From a virus: a stretch of DNA of 37,984 nucleotides. The stretch covers positions 1 through 37,984 of IMG/VR virus record IMGVR_UViG_3300036781_000188; one strand, written 5' to 3'. The notes under the pieces were generated by a model. That model saw only the letters and a program-made list of their open reading frames with translations, made no database searches and was not told the origin of the DNA. A program made the translations under genes and the position numbers. Of this stretch, positions 1-7,970 are shown piece after piece (the first letter of the stretch is position 1; each line of letters starts with the position of its first letter).

Positions 1-276
1 GACTTAGGTCAAGCCCCGCTCAAGCATGCGCGCGCGTCTCTAAATCAATATCAAGATTCATTCTTAAAGAAGGATGATTTGGATCTGGAAGGGGGGGCAT
101 CCGAACCGCTGGTGAACGTGAACAAATATGTCGATACGCAACTCTACGCCGCCTGCGTTGCATTGTCGGCAGAGAAGGTCCCGAAGTTCCTGGATCACAA
201 GCTGTTCCCGCTCAGCCTCGTGACAAAGGCGCAAGCGTCCATAGCAAGCCAGCCAGCTTCAGACGAACTTCACTAG
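1..276 (+). CDS. C-terminal part of an unknown protein, cut by the left edge
   Basis: The frame is open from the first base of the window to the TGA at 274-276, giving 91 residues without a start, so this is most simply the end of a gene that begins outside the window. A TTG at 79 with an AAGGA-type site four bases upstream could instead start a 65-residue protein. The visible part has no motif I recognise; it ends in a mixed helix-forming segment and a polar tail (QPASDELH). It lies ahead of a train of overlapping small accessory genes in the same direction. Function unknown. Confidence 0.45.
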   Translation, partial: DLGQAPLKHARASLNQYQDSFLKKDDLDLEGGASEPLVNVNKYVDTQLYAACVALSAEKVPKFLDHKLFPLSLVTKAQASIASQPASDELH

Positions 277-311
277 CCCGAGCAGCCTAACCCCCTCACT
301 GAGGAATGAGA

Positions 312-578
312 ATGAGCGAGATAGCGGAAGACGTGATGAAGGCGGCCCGCGAGCACATCGAAGCTATCCGCGACGCGGTGATCGATGAGTACCACGAGGT
401 CAAGGTTGCGGTTCCGCCCGAAACACTTCTGGCCAAGGCCATCCTTGCCGAGCGTGAGCGGTGCGCCAAGATCGCGGCGGCGCATCAACGAGCGAAGACA
501 ACGCTTTCGGGACCCGGCGCGGCCACACTGACGGCGAAGTCGATTGGCTACTCCATCCGTTCCGGAGAATCCCCATGA
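312..578 (+). CDS. Small acidic phage protein with AKAILAERER motif
   Basis: An 88-residue protein. I chose ATG 312 rather than ATG 306 because the GAGGA site at 301-305 is six bases before 312. It starts MSEIAEDVMKAA and carries AKAILAERER near residue 45. The same two blocks occur in the gene at 28689-28952, so the two are paralogues or share a mobile domain. The C-terminus is Ser/Thr-rich and looks disordered. It overlaps the next gene by four bases (ATGA), so translation is probably coupled. The pattern is familiar from hypothetical proteins of alphaproteobacterial phages, but I know of no function. Confidence 0.7.
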   Translation: MSEIAEDVMKAAREHIEAIRDAVIDEYHEVKVAVPPETLLAKAILAERERCAKIAAAHQRAKTTLSGPGAATLTAKSIGYSIRSGESP

Positions 579-847
579 CCAAGACCATCGCTGAAGTGGA
601 AGCCGAGATAGGCGTCATCTTCAACCCATCCGATGGCCGCAGTTGGTATCGCCTGCTCGGCAATGACTTCGGGGATTTCGACACTACATGCGGCCACTAT
701 AGGCGAACTGACGAAGACGGGATGCTGGTCCTCCTTCGCGACGACACGATGACTGAGGTACGCGCCTATCCTCATAGCCCCGGCGTACTGGCATCTGGAT
801 GGCGTCACGTTATTGAAGTCGAAGAGGGTGCTGATGACCAAGATTGA
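575..847 (+). CDS. Hypothetical small phage protein
   Basis: A 90-residue acidic protein beginning MTKTIAEVEAEIG, with several aromatic residues and a C-terminus rich in Glu and Asp. The ATG overlaps the previous stop as ATGA, and CCGGAGAA upstream provides a ribosome site. It overlaps the next gene by 14 bases. No membrane segment, signal peptide or known motif is visible. It is part of the coupled train of small rightward genes from 312 to 2155. Function unknown. Confidence 0.7.
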   Translation: MTKTIAEVEAEIGVIFNPSDGRSWYRLLGNDFGDFDTTCGHYRRTDEDGMLVLLRDDTMTEVRAYPHSPGVLASGWRHVIEVEEGADDQD

Positions 848-1145
848 GGATACGGCAGTGCCGGAGATGGTGCCTTACTACGTCGCGGGTGGCTCACTGA
901 TGAGCGAGCTTCAAACTTGGCCGTACGTCGCGGGGGTGTTGCTTCCCAGCGCGTGCTTGTCCTTCGCGATGGGTGTGTTTTTTGGCGGCTTGTGGGTTGC
1001 TGCCTTCGGTGCCTTGGGCGTGTTCATGTTGGGGTTGGCCGTATATGCCACGAATCGTGCGATGGAGGCGCGCTCTTTGGCTGCTGCTCACGCCTTTGCA
1101 CTCCGCCTCCGCGCCTCCCTCAATCAAGAGGGAGAAGGGGAATGA
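834..1145 (+). CDS. Small membrane protein
   Basis: A 103-residue protein whose start was set at ATG 834 because GAGGG at 824-828 lies just upstream. The middle (about residues 30-72) is hydrophobic and Gly/Ala/Phe-rich, enough for two transmembrane helices. The C-terminal 30 residues are charged and probably cytoplasmic. The start lies inside the end of the previous gene and the stop overlaps the next start as ATGA. It could be an accessory or superinfection-related membrane protein, but nothing in the sequence assigns a role. Confidence 0.7.
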   Translation: MTKIEDTAVPEMVPYYVAGGSLMSELQTWPYVAGVLLPSACLSFAMGVFFGGLWVAAFGALGVFMLGLAVYATNRAMEARSLAAAHAFALRLRASLNQEGEGE

Positions 1146-1315
1146 GCAGTGTAACTGAGCATCGAATTATTGTGGAGCGGATGAAGGCAATCGCGGAAGC
1201 CGCTTACGCCGCCTACTCGAAGCGCACCGACGATCTGAACCGTGACCGGTACGTAGCCGCTGTAACCGCGTGGAAAACGGCGGAGATGGTTTGGCTGATG
1301 GATATGTCAAAATGA
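1142..1315 (+). CDS. Hypothetical 57-aa helical protein
   Basis: A 57-residue protein with alternating charged and Ala-rich stretches, predicted by eye to be all helical. Its ATG overlaps the previous stop, and GAGAAGGGG directly upstream serves as the ribosome site. The end overlaps the next gene by four bases. No known domain. It is short, but tight coupling on both sides and a good ribosome site argue that it is real. Confidence 0.6.
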   Translation: MSSVTEHRIIVERMKAIAEAAYAAYSKRTDDLNRDRYVAAVTAWKTAEMVWLMDMSK

Positions 1316-1524
1316 GCACGCCCAAGTGGTGCACGAGCTGGTGGGGCCACAAGTTCGAGGCTCGGTATTCCTATGAACCTGGACGTAGCCTGTCCGCAAA
1401 CGAATTGTTTTGGACGCCATACGAGCAACGGAGAGCTGCGATTCTCGCTACGCAAAAGCGAACCTACGAAGGCGATGTCTGCATTCGTTGCGGCTGCGTC
1501 GTCAATCGCAGGGAGGCGGAATGA
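1312..1524 (+). CDS. Hypothetical 70-aa protein with C-terminal CxxCxC
   Basis: A 70-residue protein with Trp-rich N-terminus (WCTSWWGHKF) and a CIRCGC cluster near residue 60 that could hold a metal, although only three cysteines lie in the cluster and Cys7 would have to complete the site. It is joined to both neighbours by ATGA overlaps. The sequence suggests a small zinc-binding accessory protein of the early or middle region. No named family recognised. Confidence 0.6.
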   Translation: MSTPKWCTSWWGHKFEARYSYEPGRSLSANELFWTPYEQRRAAILATQKRTYEGDVCIRCGCVVNRREAE

Positions 1525-1763
1525 GCGAGTGGCAGGATATCGAGACTGCGCCATTTACCTTAGATGGCGCCGGCAAAAAATGGATCGGCCCCATGCTGTT
1601 TGGTAAGTGGAGAGACTGGGGTTTTGAGAGCTGGGTGGGTCAGCTTGACGCGGGCGACATTTGGCTAGGTCGTGACGGAGAGGGGGCGTGTTGGGAAACA
1701 GATGAGCCCACGCACTGGTCTCCCCTCCCATCCCCACCCGTCAATCGCAAGGAGCAGACATGA
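1521..1763 (+). CDS. DUF551-like small protein
   Basis: An 80-residue protein that opens MSEWQDIETAP and closes with THWSPLPSPP. These two blocks frame the DUF551 family, in which a Trp-x-x-Ile-x-x-Ala-Pro start and a THWMPLP-type end are typical. Members are common in phages and prophages; their function is unknown. The upstream GGGAGGCGGA forms the ribosome site. It overlaps both neighbours by four bases. Confidence 0.7.
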   Translation: MSEWQDIETAPFTLDGAGKKWIGPMLFGKWRDWGFESWVGQLDAGDIWLGRDGEGACWETDEPTHWSPLPSPPVNRKEQT

Positions 1764-2155
1764 GCGTAGAGATGTTCTCCGAGGTAGCCGAGCACTTCAA
1801 CGAACCCATGCTTGCCGGCTTCGATGTCGTTCGCTGCATTGGCTACGGGGAGGATGAAGACGACTGCTACGTGATCTATCGCCGGCCAGGCGGGGAGATC
1901 ATCTGGCATACCATGGTGGGCGGATACATGTTCCTGTCGCTGCTGAAAATGCAGGGGCGCGTCGTCTCAACGACCGGGGAGGAATGGAACGACTTGTCCC
2001 GCCTCGATAACATGCTGACGCTAAACGATGCCCCCAAAGAAGATAAGATGATGTGCGTGTTTCGTGACGATGAGACGCGGTCAGCGGAAGACTACCGCAA
2101 TGCCGCGGGCGACTTCAACGGGTACATCACTTGGCCGAAACGCCGCATCCGCTAA
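1760..2155 (+). CDS. Hypothetical acidic protein, 131 aa
   Basis: A 131-residue protein with an acidic first half (GEDEDDCY around residue 30) and a mixed alpha/beta look. The ATG overlaps the previous stop and is preceded by AAGGAGCAG. No membrane segment or known motif. It is the last member of the tightly overlapped train; a 29-base gap follows before the next gene. Function unknown. Confidence 0.65.
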   Translation: MSVEMFSEVAEHFNEPMLAGFDVVRCIGYGEDEDDCYVIYRRPGGEIIWHTMVGGYMFLSLLKMQGRVVSTTGEEWNDLSRLDNMLTLNDAPKEDKMMCVFRDDETRSAEDYRNAAGDFNGYITWPKRRIR

Positions 2156-2184
2156 ATCCACCTAACTCCACCAAGGGGCAAGAC

Positions 2185-2790
2185 ATGGCTAGAAAGCGCA
2201 AGACGGGCACGCGTGAGCCTAACGGCCGGCTCTCCCGCAAGCCGGAAGATCGTAAGGTCCGCGACAAGGCTGAGGTCAAGGCCGCTGACTGGGACACCAT
2301 GGGCACGGCCCTCCTAGCCCGCCACCGAGTGCATAAGGTAGATCCGATGAACCTCAAGGACCAGAAGGCCGGAACCGCGATCGGCCGCTATTGCCTGCAG
2401 GGCCTTGTCACAGAAGCCCAGTACGATGCGGCGATGACGTATCTCGAGGAACGCGAGCGATATCTGCAATGCATCCAGGCGCCTCGCCAGCCCGGCGCTG
2501 TGGACCTAAACGCCACCCGAGGTCAATCCGTCGCCAGCGAGAACGTCTCGCGCACTCAACAGCTACGCTCCTCGATGCGGGCAACCGAGGCCGCCATCAT
2601 GGCAAAGCAGATCGAAGTCGGCAACACCGGCAACCTGTTCGGCGCCCTCCATGCAGTGCTCATCATGGACGTGCAGTTAGACCATCTGCTCGGAGATTTG
2701 CGGACGGCACTCAACGCGCTCATCCGGCGCTACAGGATATCTGCGGAACGAACCTCAACCTCGCTTGACGTACATCGCGAACCAGCATAG
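2185..2790 (+). CDS. Candidate late regulator (position only), unknown family
   Basis: A 201-residue protein. Start taken at ATG 2185 with AAGGGG at 2173-2178. The first 45 residues are strongly basic (RKRKTGTREPNGRLSRK) and look nucleic-acid binding; the rest is helical, with a GTAIGRYCLQGLVTEAQYDA segment. This GRLSR...GT.xGR...G.x...QY pattern occurs in uncharacterised alphaproteobacterial phage proteins encoded ahead of late operons. It sits where P22 and lambda encode the antiterminator Q (gp23), just before a possible promoter and two terminators. A Q-like role is inference from position and charge only; no sequence match to Q is seen. Confidence 0.55.
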   Translation: MARKRKTGTREPNGRLSRKPEDRKVRDKAEVKAADWDTMGTALLARHRVHKVDPMNLKDQKAGTAIGRYCLQGLVTEAQYDAAMTYLEERERYLQCIQAPRQPGAVDLNATRGQSVASENVSRTQQLRSSMRATEAAIMAKQIEVGNTGNLFGALHAVLIMDVQLDHLLGDLRTALNALIRRYRISAERTSTSLDVHREPA

Positions 2791-2791
2791 T
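2764..2791 (+). promoter_or_regulatory. Possible late promoter in the 3' end of the 2185 gene
   Basis: TTGACG (2764-2769) and CATAGT (2786-2791) are separated by 16 bases, a fair sigma-70 match. Transcription would start near 2798, upstream of two intrinsic terminators at 2824 and 2882 and the first virion gene at 2936. The geometry resembles a PR'-tR' late-control point. The -10 has only four of six consensus bases. Confidence 0.35.
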
Positions 2792-2823
2792 CACTTTGCT
2801 CATGGTCGCCACACGCGACTGAT

Positions 2824-2853
2824 AGCCCGCCCGAGGAATCGTGGCGGGCTTTG
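2824..2853 (+). terminator. Intrinsic terminator, first of a tandem pair
   Basis: AGCCCGCC (2824-2831) pairs with GGCGGGCT (2843-2850) around an 11-base loop, followed by TTTGCGTTT. It ends the small-gene unit or acts as a tR'-like stop at the head of the late operon. Confidence 0.7.
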
Positions 2854-2881
2854 CGTTTCCCGATCAGACCTAAGCAGTTCC

Positions 2882-2907
2882 AGCCCGCCAGAAGCGCGGG
2901 CTTTTTC
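2882..2907 (+). terminator. Intrinsic terminator, second of a tandem pair
   Basis: AGCCCGC (2882-2888) pairs with GCGGGCT (2896-2902) and is followed by TTTT. The stem repeats that of the terminator 58 bases upstream. It lies just 14 bases before the ribosome site of the gene at 2936. Confidence 0.75.
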
Positions 2908-2935
2908 GCGTTTTCTCCCCGGAAAGGTCGCCAAC

Positions 2936-3634
2936 ATGGTAGCTGCGCTATTCAAGGCCCTCAGCGGCTGCTTCACCATTTCCGATGAAACCGGGAACTA
3001 CCGTGCGCAGGTAACCTCCGATAGGGCGCTCGTCGTTACCCCCTTTTCTGGCGGCACCGCTCAGGATGTGAACCTGACGAAAGTCGGCGGCTCCAATATC
3101 ACTCTGGGCGCCAAGACCGCGGCTAACTCCCTTCCCGTCGTGCTGGCGACCGACACTGGCGTCATGGGCTTTGCCTATTCCGCCCCAGTGACCGTCACGC
3201 GCCCCGCCAACCAGACGCCATACACCGCCAATGACGTGGTCGGCGGAGCCATCACATTCCCCAGCATGGGCCCGAGCGCCGGCCGCATCATGCTGACCTC
3301 GTCGCAGCTCGAACTCGATATCGCTGCCATCCCGACAGGCATGACGAGCTTCTTCCTCGCGCTTTACAACGTCACGCCGCCATCGGCGCTGGCCGACAAC
3401 GCACCGTGGGACTTGCCGAGCGGCGATCGGGCATCGTTCCTCGGCATCGTGCAGCTCGGATCGCCGGTCGATCTGGGCTCGACGCTCTACATCGAGCAGA
3501 ACATCATCAACAAGCAGATCAAGCTCGCGGGCACGTCGCTGTTCGGCTACCTCGTGACGGCAGGTGGCTACACGCCAGCAGCGAACTCGGAAGTCTATGT
3601 GCCGACGCTGCACGCAGTTGGGCTGGGCTACTGA
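2936..3634 (+). CDS. Beta-rich virion-associated protein
   Basis: A 232-residue protein; ATG 2936 is chosen because GGAAAGG is at 2921-2927 and an upstream open stretch in the same frame would run through two terminators. The sequence is rich in Thr, Ser, Gly and Val and poor in charge, as in beta-sheet appendage proteins. An N-terminal segment containing SLPVVLATD, frequent in phage structural proteins, leads into a jelly-roll-like C-terminal half. Stop and next start overlap (TGATG). It opens a cassette of similar proteins ahead of the terminase, so a virion surface or head-decoration role is likely. The exact role is not visible. Confidence 0.65.
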   Translation: MVAALFKALSGCFTISDETGNYRAQVTSDRALVVTPFSGGTAQDVNLTKVGGSNITLGAKTAANSLPVVLATDTGVMGFAYSAPVTVTRPANQTPYTANDVVGGAITFPSMGPSAGRIMLTSSQLELDIAAIPTGMTSFFLALYNVTPPSALADNAPWDLPSGDRASFLGIVQLGSPVDLGSTLYIEQNIINKQIKLAGTSLFGYLVTAGGYTPAANSEVYVPTLHAVGLGY

Positions 3635-4434
3635 TGATCCCGCCGTTCCCGGTTGTATTTGCGTCCCCTTCATTTTTGCCAGAGTCGCTGGCTCTGTTTG
3701 CCCGCTTCACAACGCCTCCGTCTCAGGCGCGGAAAGTTCTAATTAACAACCGCATCAGCGCCCTGATAAGTTCTGGCGTATGGTCGAAACTGGATTGTGA
3801 CTGGGTGATGGCGGCTGCGGATGCCCAATCCGCTCGACTAAACTGGAAGCAGAGCCAGTATGATCTGACGCCAGTGTCATCTCCGGCTTTCGGTGCTGAC
3901 CGAGGATATACGAGTGATGGGATCAGCTCTTACCTATCAAGCGGGTTCGTCCCGCTCACCGCACCTGCTGCACAGTTCTCTCTCAATAGCGCCTCGATGG
4001 GGTTTTACTCGCGCACCAACAATTCAGGCGCCGTAGTCGATATCGGCAGCCGAATTACGTCTACGGTGGCGCAGACTTTCATTCAGGCCAGGCTTGCTAC
4101 CAACCAGTCGGTTTATCGCGTTAACCAGACAGCGAATGGTACGTCAGTCGCGAATGCGGACAGTTCTGGGGCGTTCGTCGCCCGTAGAAGTGATGCAGCG
4201 ACCGCAGCAATATTCCGCAATGGTAGCGTGATCGGATCAGACCCGGCCATCGCATCTGGTGCATTGTCGTCGGCAGAGATCGTGGTATGCGCTCTTAACA
4301 CGGGCGGCGCTGTGTCAGCATTCACCACTAGACAATACGCCATTGCTCATATTGGCGCGTCACTGTCTGACGCGGAAATACTCTCCAAATATAACGCTGA
4401 TCTTGCTTACCTTCAGGCTGTAGGAGCTGCATAA
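3634..4434 (+). CDS. Virion or fibre-like protein, LamG/concanavalin-like
   Basis: A 266-residue protein coupled to the previous gene by TGATG. The body resembles a concanavalin/LamG-like fold common in alphaproteobacterial prophages: DRGYTSDGISSYLSSGF, a FRNGSVIG-type hairpin, then ALSDAEI-like and a terminal YLQAVGAA. Such proteins are usually surface appendages that touch carbohydrates. By eye the base composition is lower in GC than its neighbours (several TTA, ATA and AAT codons), suggesting a separate origin. AGGAG near the end serves the next gene. Family assignment is from pattern memory only. Confidence 0.6.
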   Translation: MIPPFPVVFASPSFLPESLALFARFTTPPSQARKVLINNRISALISSGVWSKLDCDWVMAAADAQSARLNWKQSQYDLTPVSSPAFGADRGYTSDGISSYLSSGFVPLTAPAAQFSLNSASMGFYSRTNNSGAVVDIGSRITSTVAQTFIQARLATNQSVYRVNQTANGTSVANADSSGAFVARRSDAATAAIFRNGSVIGSDPAIASGALSSAEIVVCALNTGGAVSAFTTRQYAIAHIGASLSDAEILSKYNADLAYLQAVGAA

Positions 4435-4764
4435 ATGTCTACTCAGAACTGGGTTATTATGACGCCCGCTCAGCGGGTTACCCTCAATGCCGGAACTTCT
4501 GGCTGGGGTAGCGGGCAGGTGCTGGTTGGTGGCCGCGTTGTGGACAACACCACGCCAGGGATCGGCCTTAACATCAACCCCGATGCAGAGGATTTCGAGC
4601 CGGGGGATGTCGTGACCCTCGTCGGCAATTATGTGACGCCGAAGCGCTGCGTCGATGACCCCGAGTACATTCTCTACGCTGCTGATGCAGTAGCGATGTT
4701 GATTACGCTGCCGTGGTGCATGCTTGAGAGCGAAACCATCTTCGCCCCGGATGCCCCGATCTGA
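4435..4764 (+). CDS. Hypothetical small virion-cassette protein
   Basis: A 109-residue protein beginning directly after the previous stop (TAA then ATG), with AGGAG at 4422-4426 in the end of the upstream gene. The sequence is Gly/Val-rich with short predicted strands and two cysteines. The segment GQVLVGGRVVDN followed by ITLPWCMLESETI looks like a compact beta domain. It is translated with the fibre-like protein upstream and may be its partner or a minor decoration protein. No motif gives a definite role. Confidence 0.6.
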   Translation: MSTQNWVIMTPAQRVTLNAGTSGWGSGQVLVGGRVVDNTTPGIGLNINPDAEDFEPGDVVTLVGNYVTPKRCVDDPEYILYAADAVAMLITLPWCMLESETIFAPDAPI

Positions 4765-4848
4765 GCCCAACCCTAAGCGCCCGGCGGGGCTGGCCTACCG
4801 CCGCCGGAACCTATGCGCTCATGACAGGCCAGAACAAGGAGGCCCAGT

Positions 4849-5358
4849 GTGGCTAACGTAGTAACCCAGCTGTTCACTGCCGGCTTCCGGCAGATCGACG
4901 GCTCAGCACTCAACAGGGCATTCGCCCAGATCAACGCCGCCTTCAATGGCACGACGACCGGCACTTACACCGGCACGTTCAACGGCGTCATTGGCGGGAC
5001 CACCCCGGCTGCAGCCAACTTCACCTACGCTCGAGAGAGCGTGGCCGACGGGCTGACTGCCGCGGGCACGACCCGAGCGGACGCGCTGCAGCTTGCGGCG
5101 CAGATGAACATCCTCTCAACTGCAGCAGCCAGCACGGGCGTCGTCTTGCCCGCGGCTACCGCGGTCGGGGCTGGCGGATCGGTCATCGTGTTCAACGATG
5201 GCGCGAGTCCCGTGAAGGTCTATGCGACCGGCTCTGAAACAATCGATGGGACGGCGGGTGCTACCGGCGTCACTCTGACCAACGCGCTTCGCTGTGAGTT
5301 CTACCTGACGACCACGCTCAAGTGGAAGTCCGCCAAGCTTGGCGCGACCAGCACCTGA
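4849..5358 (+). CDS. Virion-associated repeat-rich protein, 169 aa
   Basis: The start is GTG 4849, with a near-perfect AAGGAGG at 4836-4842. The N-terminal 35 residues (ALNRAFAQINAAFNG) are helical and could anchor the protein to the particle. The rest is a Gly/Ala/Thr-rich beta domain with NDGASPVKVYATGSETIDG, a pattern seen in many phage appendage and decoration proteins. It has no transmembrane segment. The 84 bases before it contain no gene. Role inferred as structural from composition and cassette position. Confidence 0.65.
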   Translation: MANVVTQLFTAGFRQIDGSALNRAFAQINAAFNGTTTGTYTGTFNGVIGGTTPAAANFTYARESVADGLTAAGTTRADALQLAAQMNILSTAAASTGVVLPAATAVGAGGSVIVFNDGASPVKVYATGSETIDGTAGATGVTLTNALRCEFYLTTTLKWKSAKLGATST

Positions 5359-5398
5359 TCCCTCCCATCAATCCCTGAATTTCGAAAGGAACCTGACA

Positions 5399-5974
5399 AT
5401 GTCCGGTTTGTACAACAACGGCCTTCCGCAGAACTCGGTGTTCACCGGTTCTGAAATTCTCAACCTCGACACGCAACTCACCGCCGGTCAGCCGCCGCAG
5501 AGTTCGATGTCCAGCCTCGTCCAGCTCGCGACCGCCATCAAGTACCTCAACCACTCTCTCGACAAGACGATGGTCGCCGGTACTCGCTACTATGTCGGCA
5601 TCACGCTCGGCACCGCAGCGCTGCTGACCGGCATCGAAGCGCTCGTGGGCTCGACCGGCGGCACCGACCTGTGGAACTTCGAGCTGCACGACTCGACCGG
5701 CGCCACGGTGGCCACGTCGCTTCTCACCGGCACCACTGCGGGCACTGCGAACACCTTCCAGCGCCTGGCCTTCACCTCCACGTATCAGGCTGCGGCTGGC
5801 ACCTACTACATCGCCGTCCAGTCCAACGGCACCACGGCAAAGCTTGGCACCTATGCATCGGCCGGCCTGCCGCTCGTAACTGGCTCCGCCACCGGCACGC
5901 TGGGCACCCCGGCATCGATCACGCCGCCGACGACCTACACGGCCAATCTCGGGCCGATCGCGCAGGTCTACTGA
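5399..5974 (+). CDS. Virion-associated beta-rich protein, 191 aa
   Basis: A 191-residue protein starting at ATG 5399 after GAAAGGA. An N-terminal SGLYNNGLPQNSVFTGSEIL block is followed by a Thr/Gly/Ala-rich beta domain with regular GT and YYV/YYI repeats (YYVGITLG, YYIAVQSNG). Such low-charge sheet proteins are usual for phage decoration or appendage proteins. A terminator follows at 6004, so it may end a transcription unit that began at 2936. The exact role is unknown. Confidence 0.65.
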   Translation: MSGLYNNGLPQNSVFTGSEILNLDTQLTAGQPPQSSMSSLVQLATAIKYLNHSLDKTMVAGTRYYVGITLGTAALLTGIEALVGSTGGTDLWNFELHDSTGATVATSLLTGTTAGTANTFQRLAFTSTYQAAAGTYYIAVQSNGTTAKLGTYASAGLPLVTGSATGTLGTPASITPPTTYTANLGPIAQVY

Positions 5975-6003
5975 CTTCACACTAACCGCCCGCGCCGTTT
6001 GCG

Positions 6004-6030
6004 AGCCACCTCAGGGTGGCTTTTTTATTT
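6004..6030 (+). terminator. Intrinsic terminator directly before a ribosome site
   Basis: AGCCACC (6004-6010) and GGTGGCT (6015-6021) form a seven-pair stem with a TCAG loop, followed by TTTTTATTT. The ribosome site GAGGTGAG of the next gene begins at 6031. Confidence 0.8.
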
Positions 6031-6041
6031 GAGGTGAGATG

Positions 6042-6473
6042 ATGGGCAAGAGCCGGTCAACCAGCAATTCTTCCCTGAATCTCATCTTTAACGCAACGGC
6101 GTGGGCCAACATCGCGGACAATGCGGCGTCATCGCCCGCGACCAACCTCTATGTCGCCCTGCATACTGCCGACCCGGGCGTTACCGGCACGCAGTCCACC
6201 AGCGAAGTGACCTACACCTCGTATGCTCGCGTTGCGGTGGCGCGAACCACGGGCGGCTGGTCGGCCTCGACGCTGGCATCTACGTCGCCCGTCGCGGCAA
6301 TCACCTTCCCTGCCGGCACAGGCGGCTCAGGCACGGCAACCTACGCCTCGGTCGGCATGCTGTCCTCCGGTGCAGGCATCATCCTCTACAGCGGCCCTAT
6401 CACGCCAAGCATCGTGCTCGGCAACGGTATCACGCCCCAGATCACAACCGCCTCCGTAATCACCGAGTCATAA
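6042..6473 (+). CDS. Phage virion protein of the 'YVALHTADPG' type
   Basis: A 143-residue protein (ATG 6042; ATG 6039 is possible, but GAGGT at 6031-6035 is better spaced from 6042). It carries LYVALHTADPG, TYTSYARVAVAR and YSGPI...GNGITP, the hallmark blocks of a widespread small structural protein often annotated as tail-fibre-like or hypothetical. The fold is probably all beta. It is the first gene after a terminator, and the next gene begins four bases after its stop. Virion role likely, precise location unknown. Confidence 0.7.
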   Translation: MGKSRSTSNSSLNLIFNATAWANIADNAASSPATNLYVALHTADPGVTGTQSTSEVTYTSYARVAVARTTGGWSASTLASTSPVAAITFPAGTGGSGTATYASVGMLSSGAGIILYSGPITPSIVLGNGITPQITTASVITES

Positions 6474-6477
6474 ATCC

Positions 6478-6678
6478 ATGGGCAAGAAGACAACGGTTTC
6501 GGCTGTCGCCTCCATGACCTCGCATGGCATCATCGGGGCAGACGGCGATCTCAACGCCCGCATTGTCGGCGCCATGGTTGAGGCGGTGAAGAAAGCGCAG
6601 GCGGCCGGACTCAACGATCCCGAAGCCTTGCGGCATGCTCAGCTCGAGGCGCGGGACGCAGTTCTGGCCGCCCGGTGA
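6478..6678 (+). CDS. Small helical protein, 66 aa
   Basis: A 66-residue protein with basic first residues (MGKKTT) and a helical second half (AMVEAVKKAQAAG... AQLEARDAVLAAR). The start follows the previous stop by four bases and its TGA overlaps the GTG of the next gene. It is likely a small assembly or accessory factor of the neighbouring virion proteins. No family recognised. Confidence 0.55.
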   Translation: MGKKTTVSAVASMTSHGIIGADGDLNARIVGAMVEAVKKAQAAGLNDPEALRHAQLEARDAVLAAR

Positions 6679-7958
6679 CATTCCCCTCCGTACAGGGCAC
6701 GCCGGTAACAACAGCTGCCGGCACTATCACCACCAGTATCGGTGTCAGCCTGCCGTCCAGCATCGCTGCCGGCGAAACGCTGTTCATCTACTGCGCTCTA
6801 ACCGCCGCACCTGGTGGGGACACCATTGCTACCCCAGCGGGGTGGGTGGGCAACGGCCCGTTTGGCGTCAATCGCACGGAGTATTTTTTTACCCGGGTCG
6901 CCACCGGGGCTGAAGGCGCGACTGTCACCTTCACCAAGACGGGCACGGCGGCTGCTACTCGCTGGGCAGCCTTCCGGGTTGCGTCTGCCGGCACGCTGTA
7001 CATATCGAGTGTGGCATCGGGATCGAGCGCGGCTCCTGATCCTCCGAATCTGACGATCGGGGCCGCAGCGGATTACCTTTGGTTCGCCGCTGATGCCTCG
7101 GGGGCGGCAGTCAACACGTTCCCGACGAACTACACCACTGGCGCTGTCACGCTCCCGAACAGCGCGGGGGGCATCGGGTACCGCCAACTAAACGCCTCTT
7201 CGGAAGACCCCGGCACATTTGCACTGTCGGGTTCGGCCGTATGGGATACGTTAACCCTCGCCTTCGGCCCCAGCGTGGCTCTGGCCAACTGGAACGCCGC
7301 GGGCGCGGGCTCTGTAAGCGCAGTAAGCGCATCGACCGCCCGCAGTGCATTGGCCGCGTCTGGCGTGGGAGCTGTGGCGGCTCAAGGCATAGCACTGGCT
7401 CGTGGTGCAATGAGCGCCTCAGGCATCGGCGCCGCCGCATGGCGCGGGACAGGCATTTCGTTCGTTGCCCTCGTCGCAGCTGGCGCGGGCGGTCTCGCGT
7501 TCGTCGGGGAACCGATCTACCAGACGCCGCCGCAACGCACGGCGACTGTCCCATTCATCTCCCGCTCGCTGCTTCTCAAGCGCGAAAGCCGGGAACAAAC
7601 AGTACCGACACGAGACAGAAGCGCAACCGTCCTCCCGGTCTCGCGCCTCGTCATCGTGCCACGCTATCCGAGGATCGACATGCCCCTGACGTGGTCAAGC
7701 AAAGACCCCGATGAGCTGCTGGACTACAGCCTCAACTGGTCCCAGGCCCTCGCTGGCGACACGATATCCACCTCCGACTGGGCAATCAGTGGCGATGGCG
7801 GCCTTGTCGAGAACCACGCAACGAAATCCTCGTCAGCGACTGTGATCTGGCTCGAGGATGGCGGCCTCAATCAGACCTACACCGTGACCAACACGATCGG
7901 CACCGCCGGCGGCAGGACGTTCCAGCAGTCGGTGAACATTCGGATACTGAGCAACTGA
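6675..7958 (+). CDS. Large virion surface protein with C-terminal Ig/BACON-like domain
   Basis: A 427-residue protein that starts with GTG 6675 overlapping the previous stop. Residues about 1-210 form a jelly-roll-like domain of the kind seen in phage decoration proteins (AGWVGNG..., then a WDTLTLAFG strand). Residues 215-275 are an Ala/Gly-rich low-complexity linker. After a basic stretch, the C-terminal 90 residues (SSKDPDELLDYSLNW ... VNIRIL) match a domain common on phage proteins, which often binds surfaces. It fits a head fibre or decoration protein. Assignment is by pattern only. Confidence 0.65.
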   Translation: MTFPSVQGTPVTTAAGTITTSIGVSLPSSIAAGETLFIYCALTAAPGGDTIATPAGWVGNGPFGVNRTEYFFTRVATGAEGATVTFTKTGTAAATRWAAFRVASAGTLYISSVASGSSAAPDPPNLTIGAAADYLWFAADASGAAVNTFPTNYTTGAVTLPNSAGGIGYRQLNASSEDPGTFALSGSAVWDTLTLAFGPSVALANWNAAGAGSVSAVSASTARSALAASGVGAVAAQGIALARGAMSASGIGAAAWRGTGISFVALVAAGAGGLAFVGEPIYQTPPQRTATVPFISRSLLLKRESREQTVPTRDRSATVLPVSRLVIVPRYPRIDMPLTWSSKDPDELLDYSLNWSQALAGDTISTSDWAISGDGGLVENHATKSSSATVIWLEDGGLNQTYTVTNTIGTAGGRTFQQSVNIRILSN

Positions 7959-7970
7959 AAGGGACTCCAT

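Noticed and set aside
2765-2935. In-frame N-terminal extension of the 2936 gene
   Set aside because: The extension runs through two terminators and the end of another gene; GGAAAGG before ATG 2936 explains the start.
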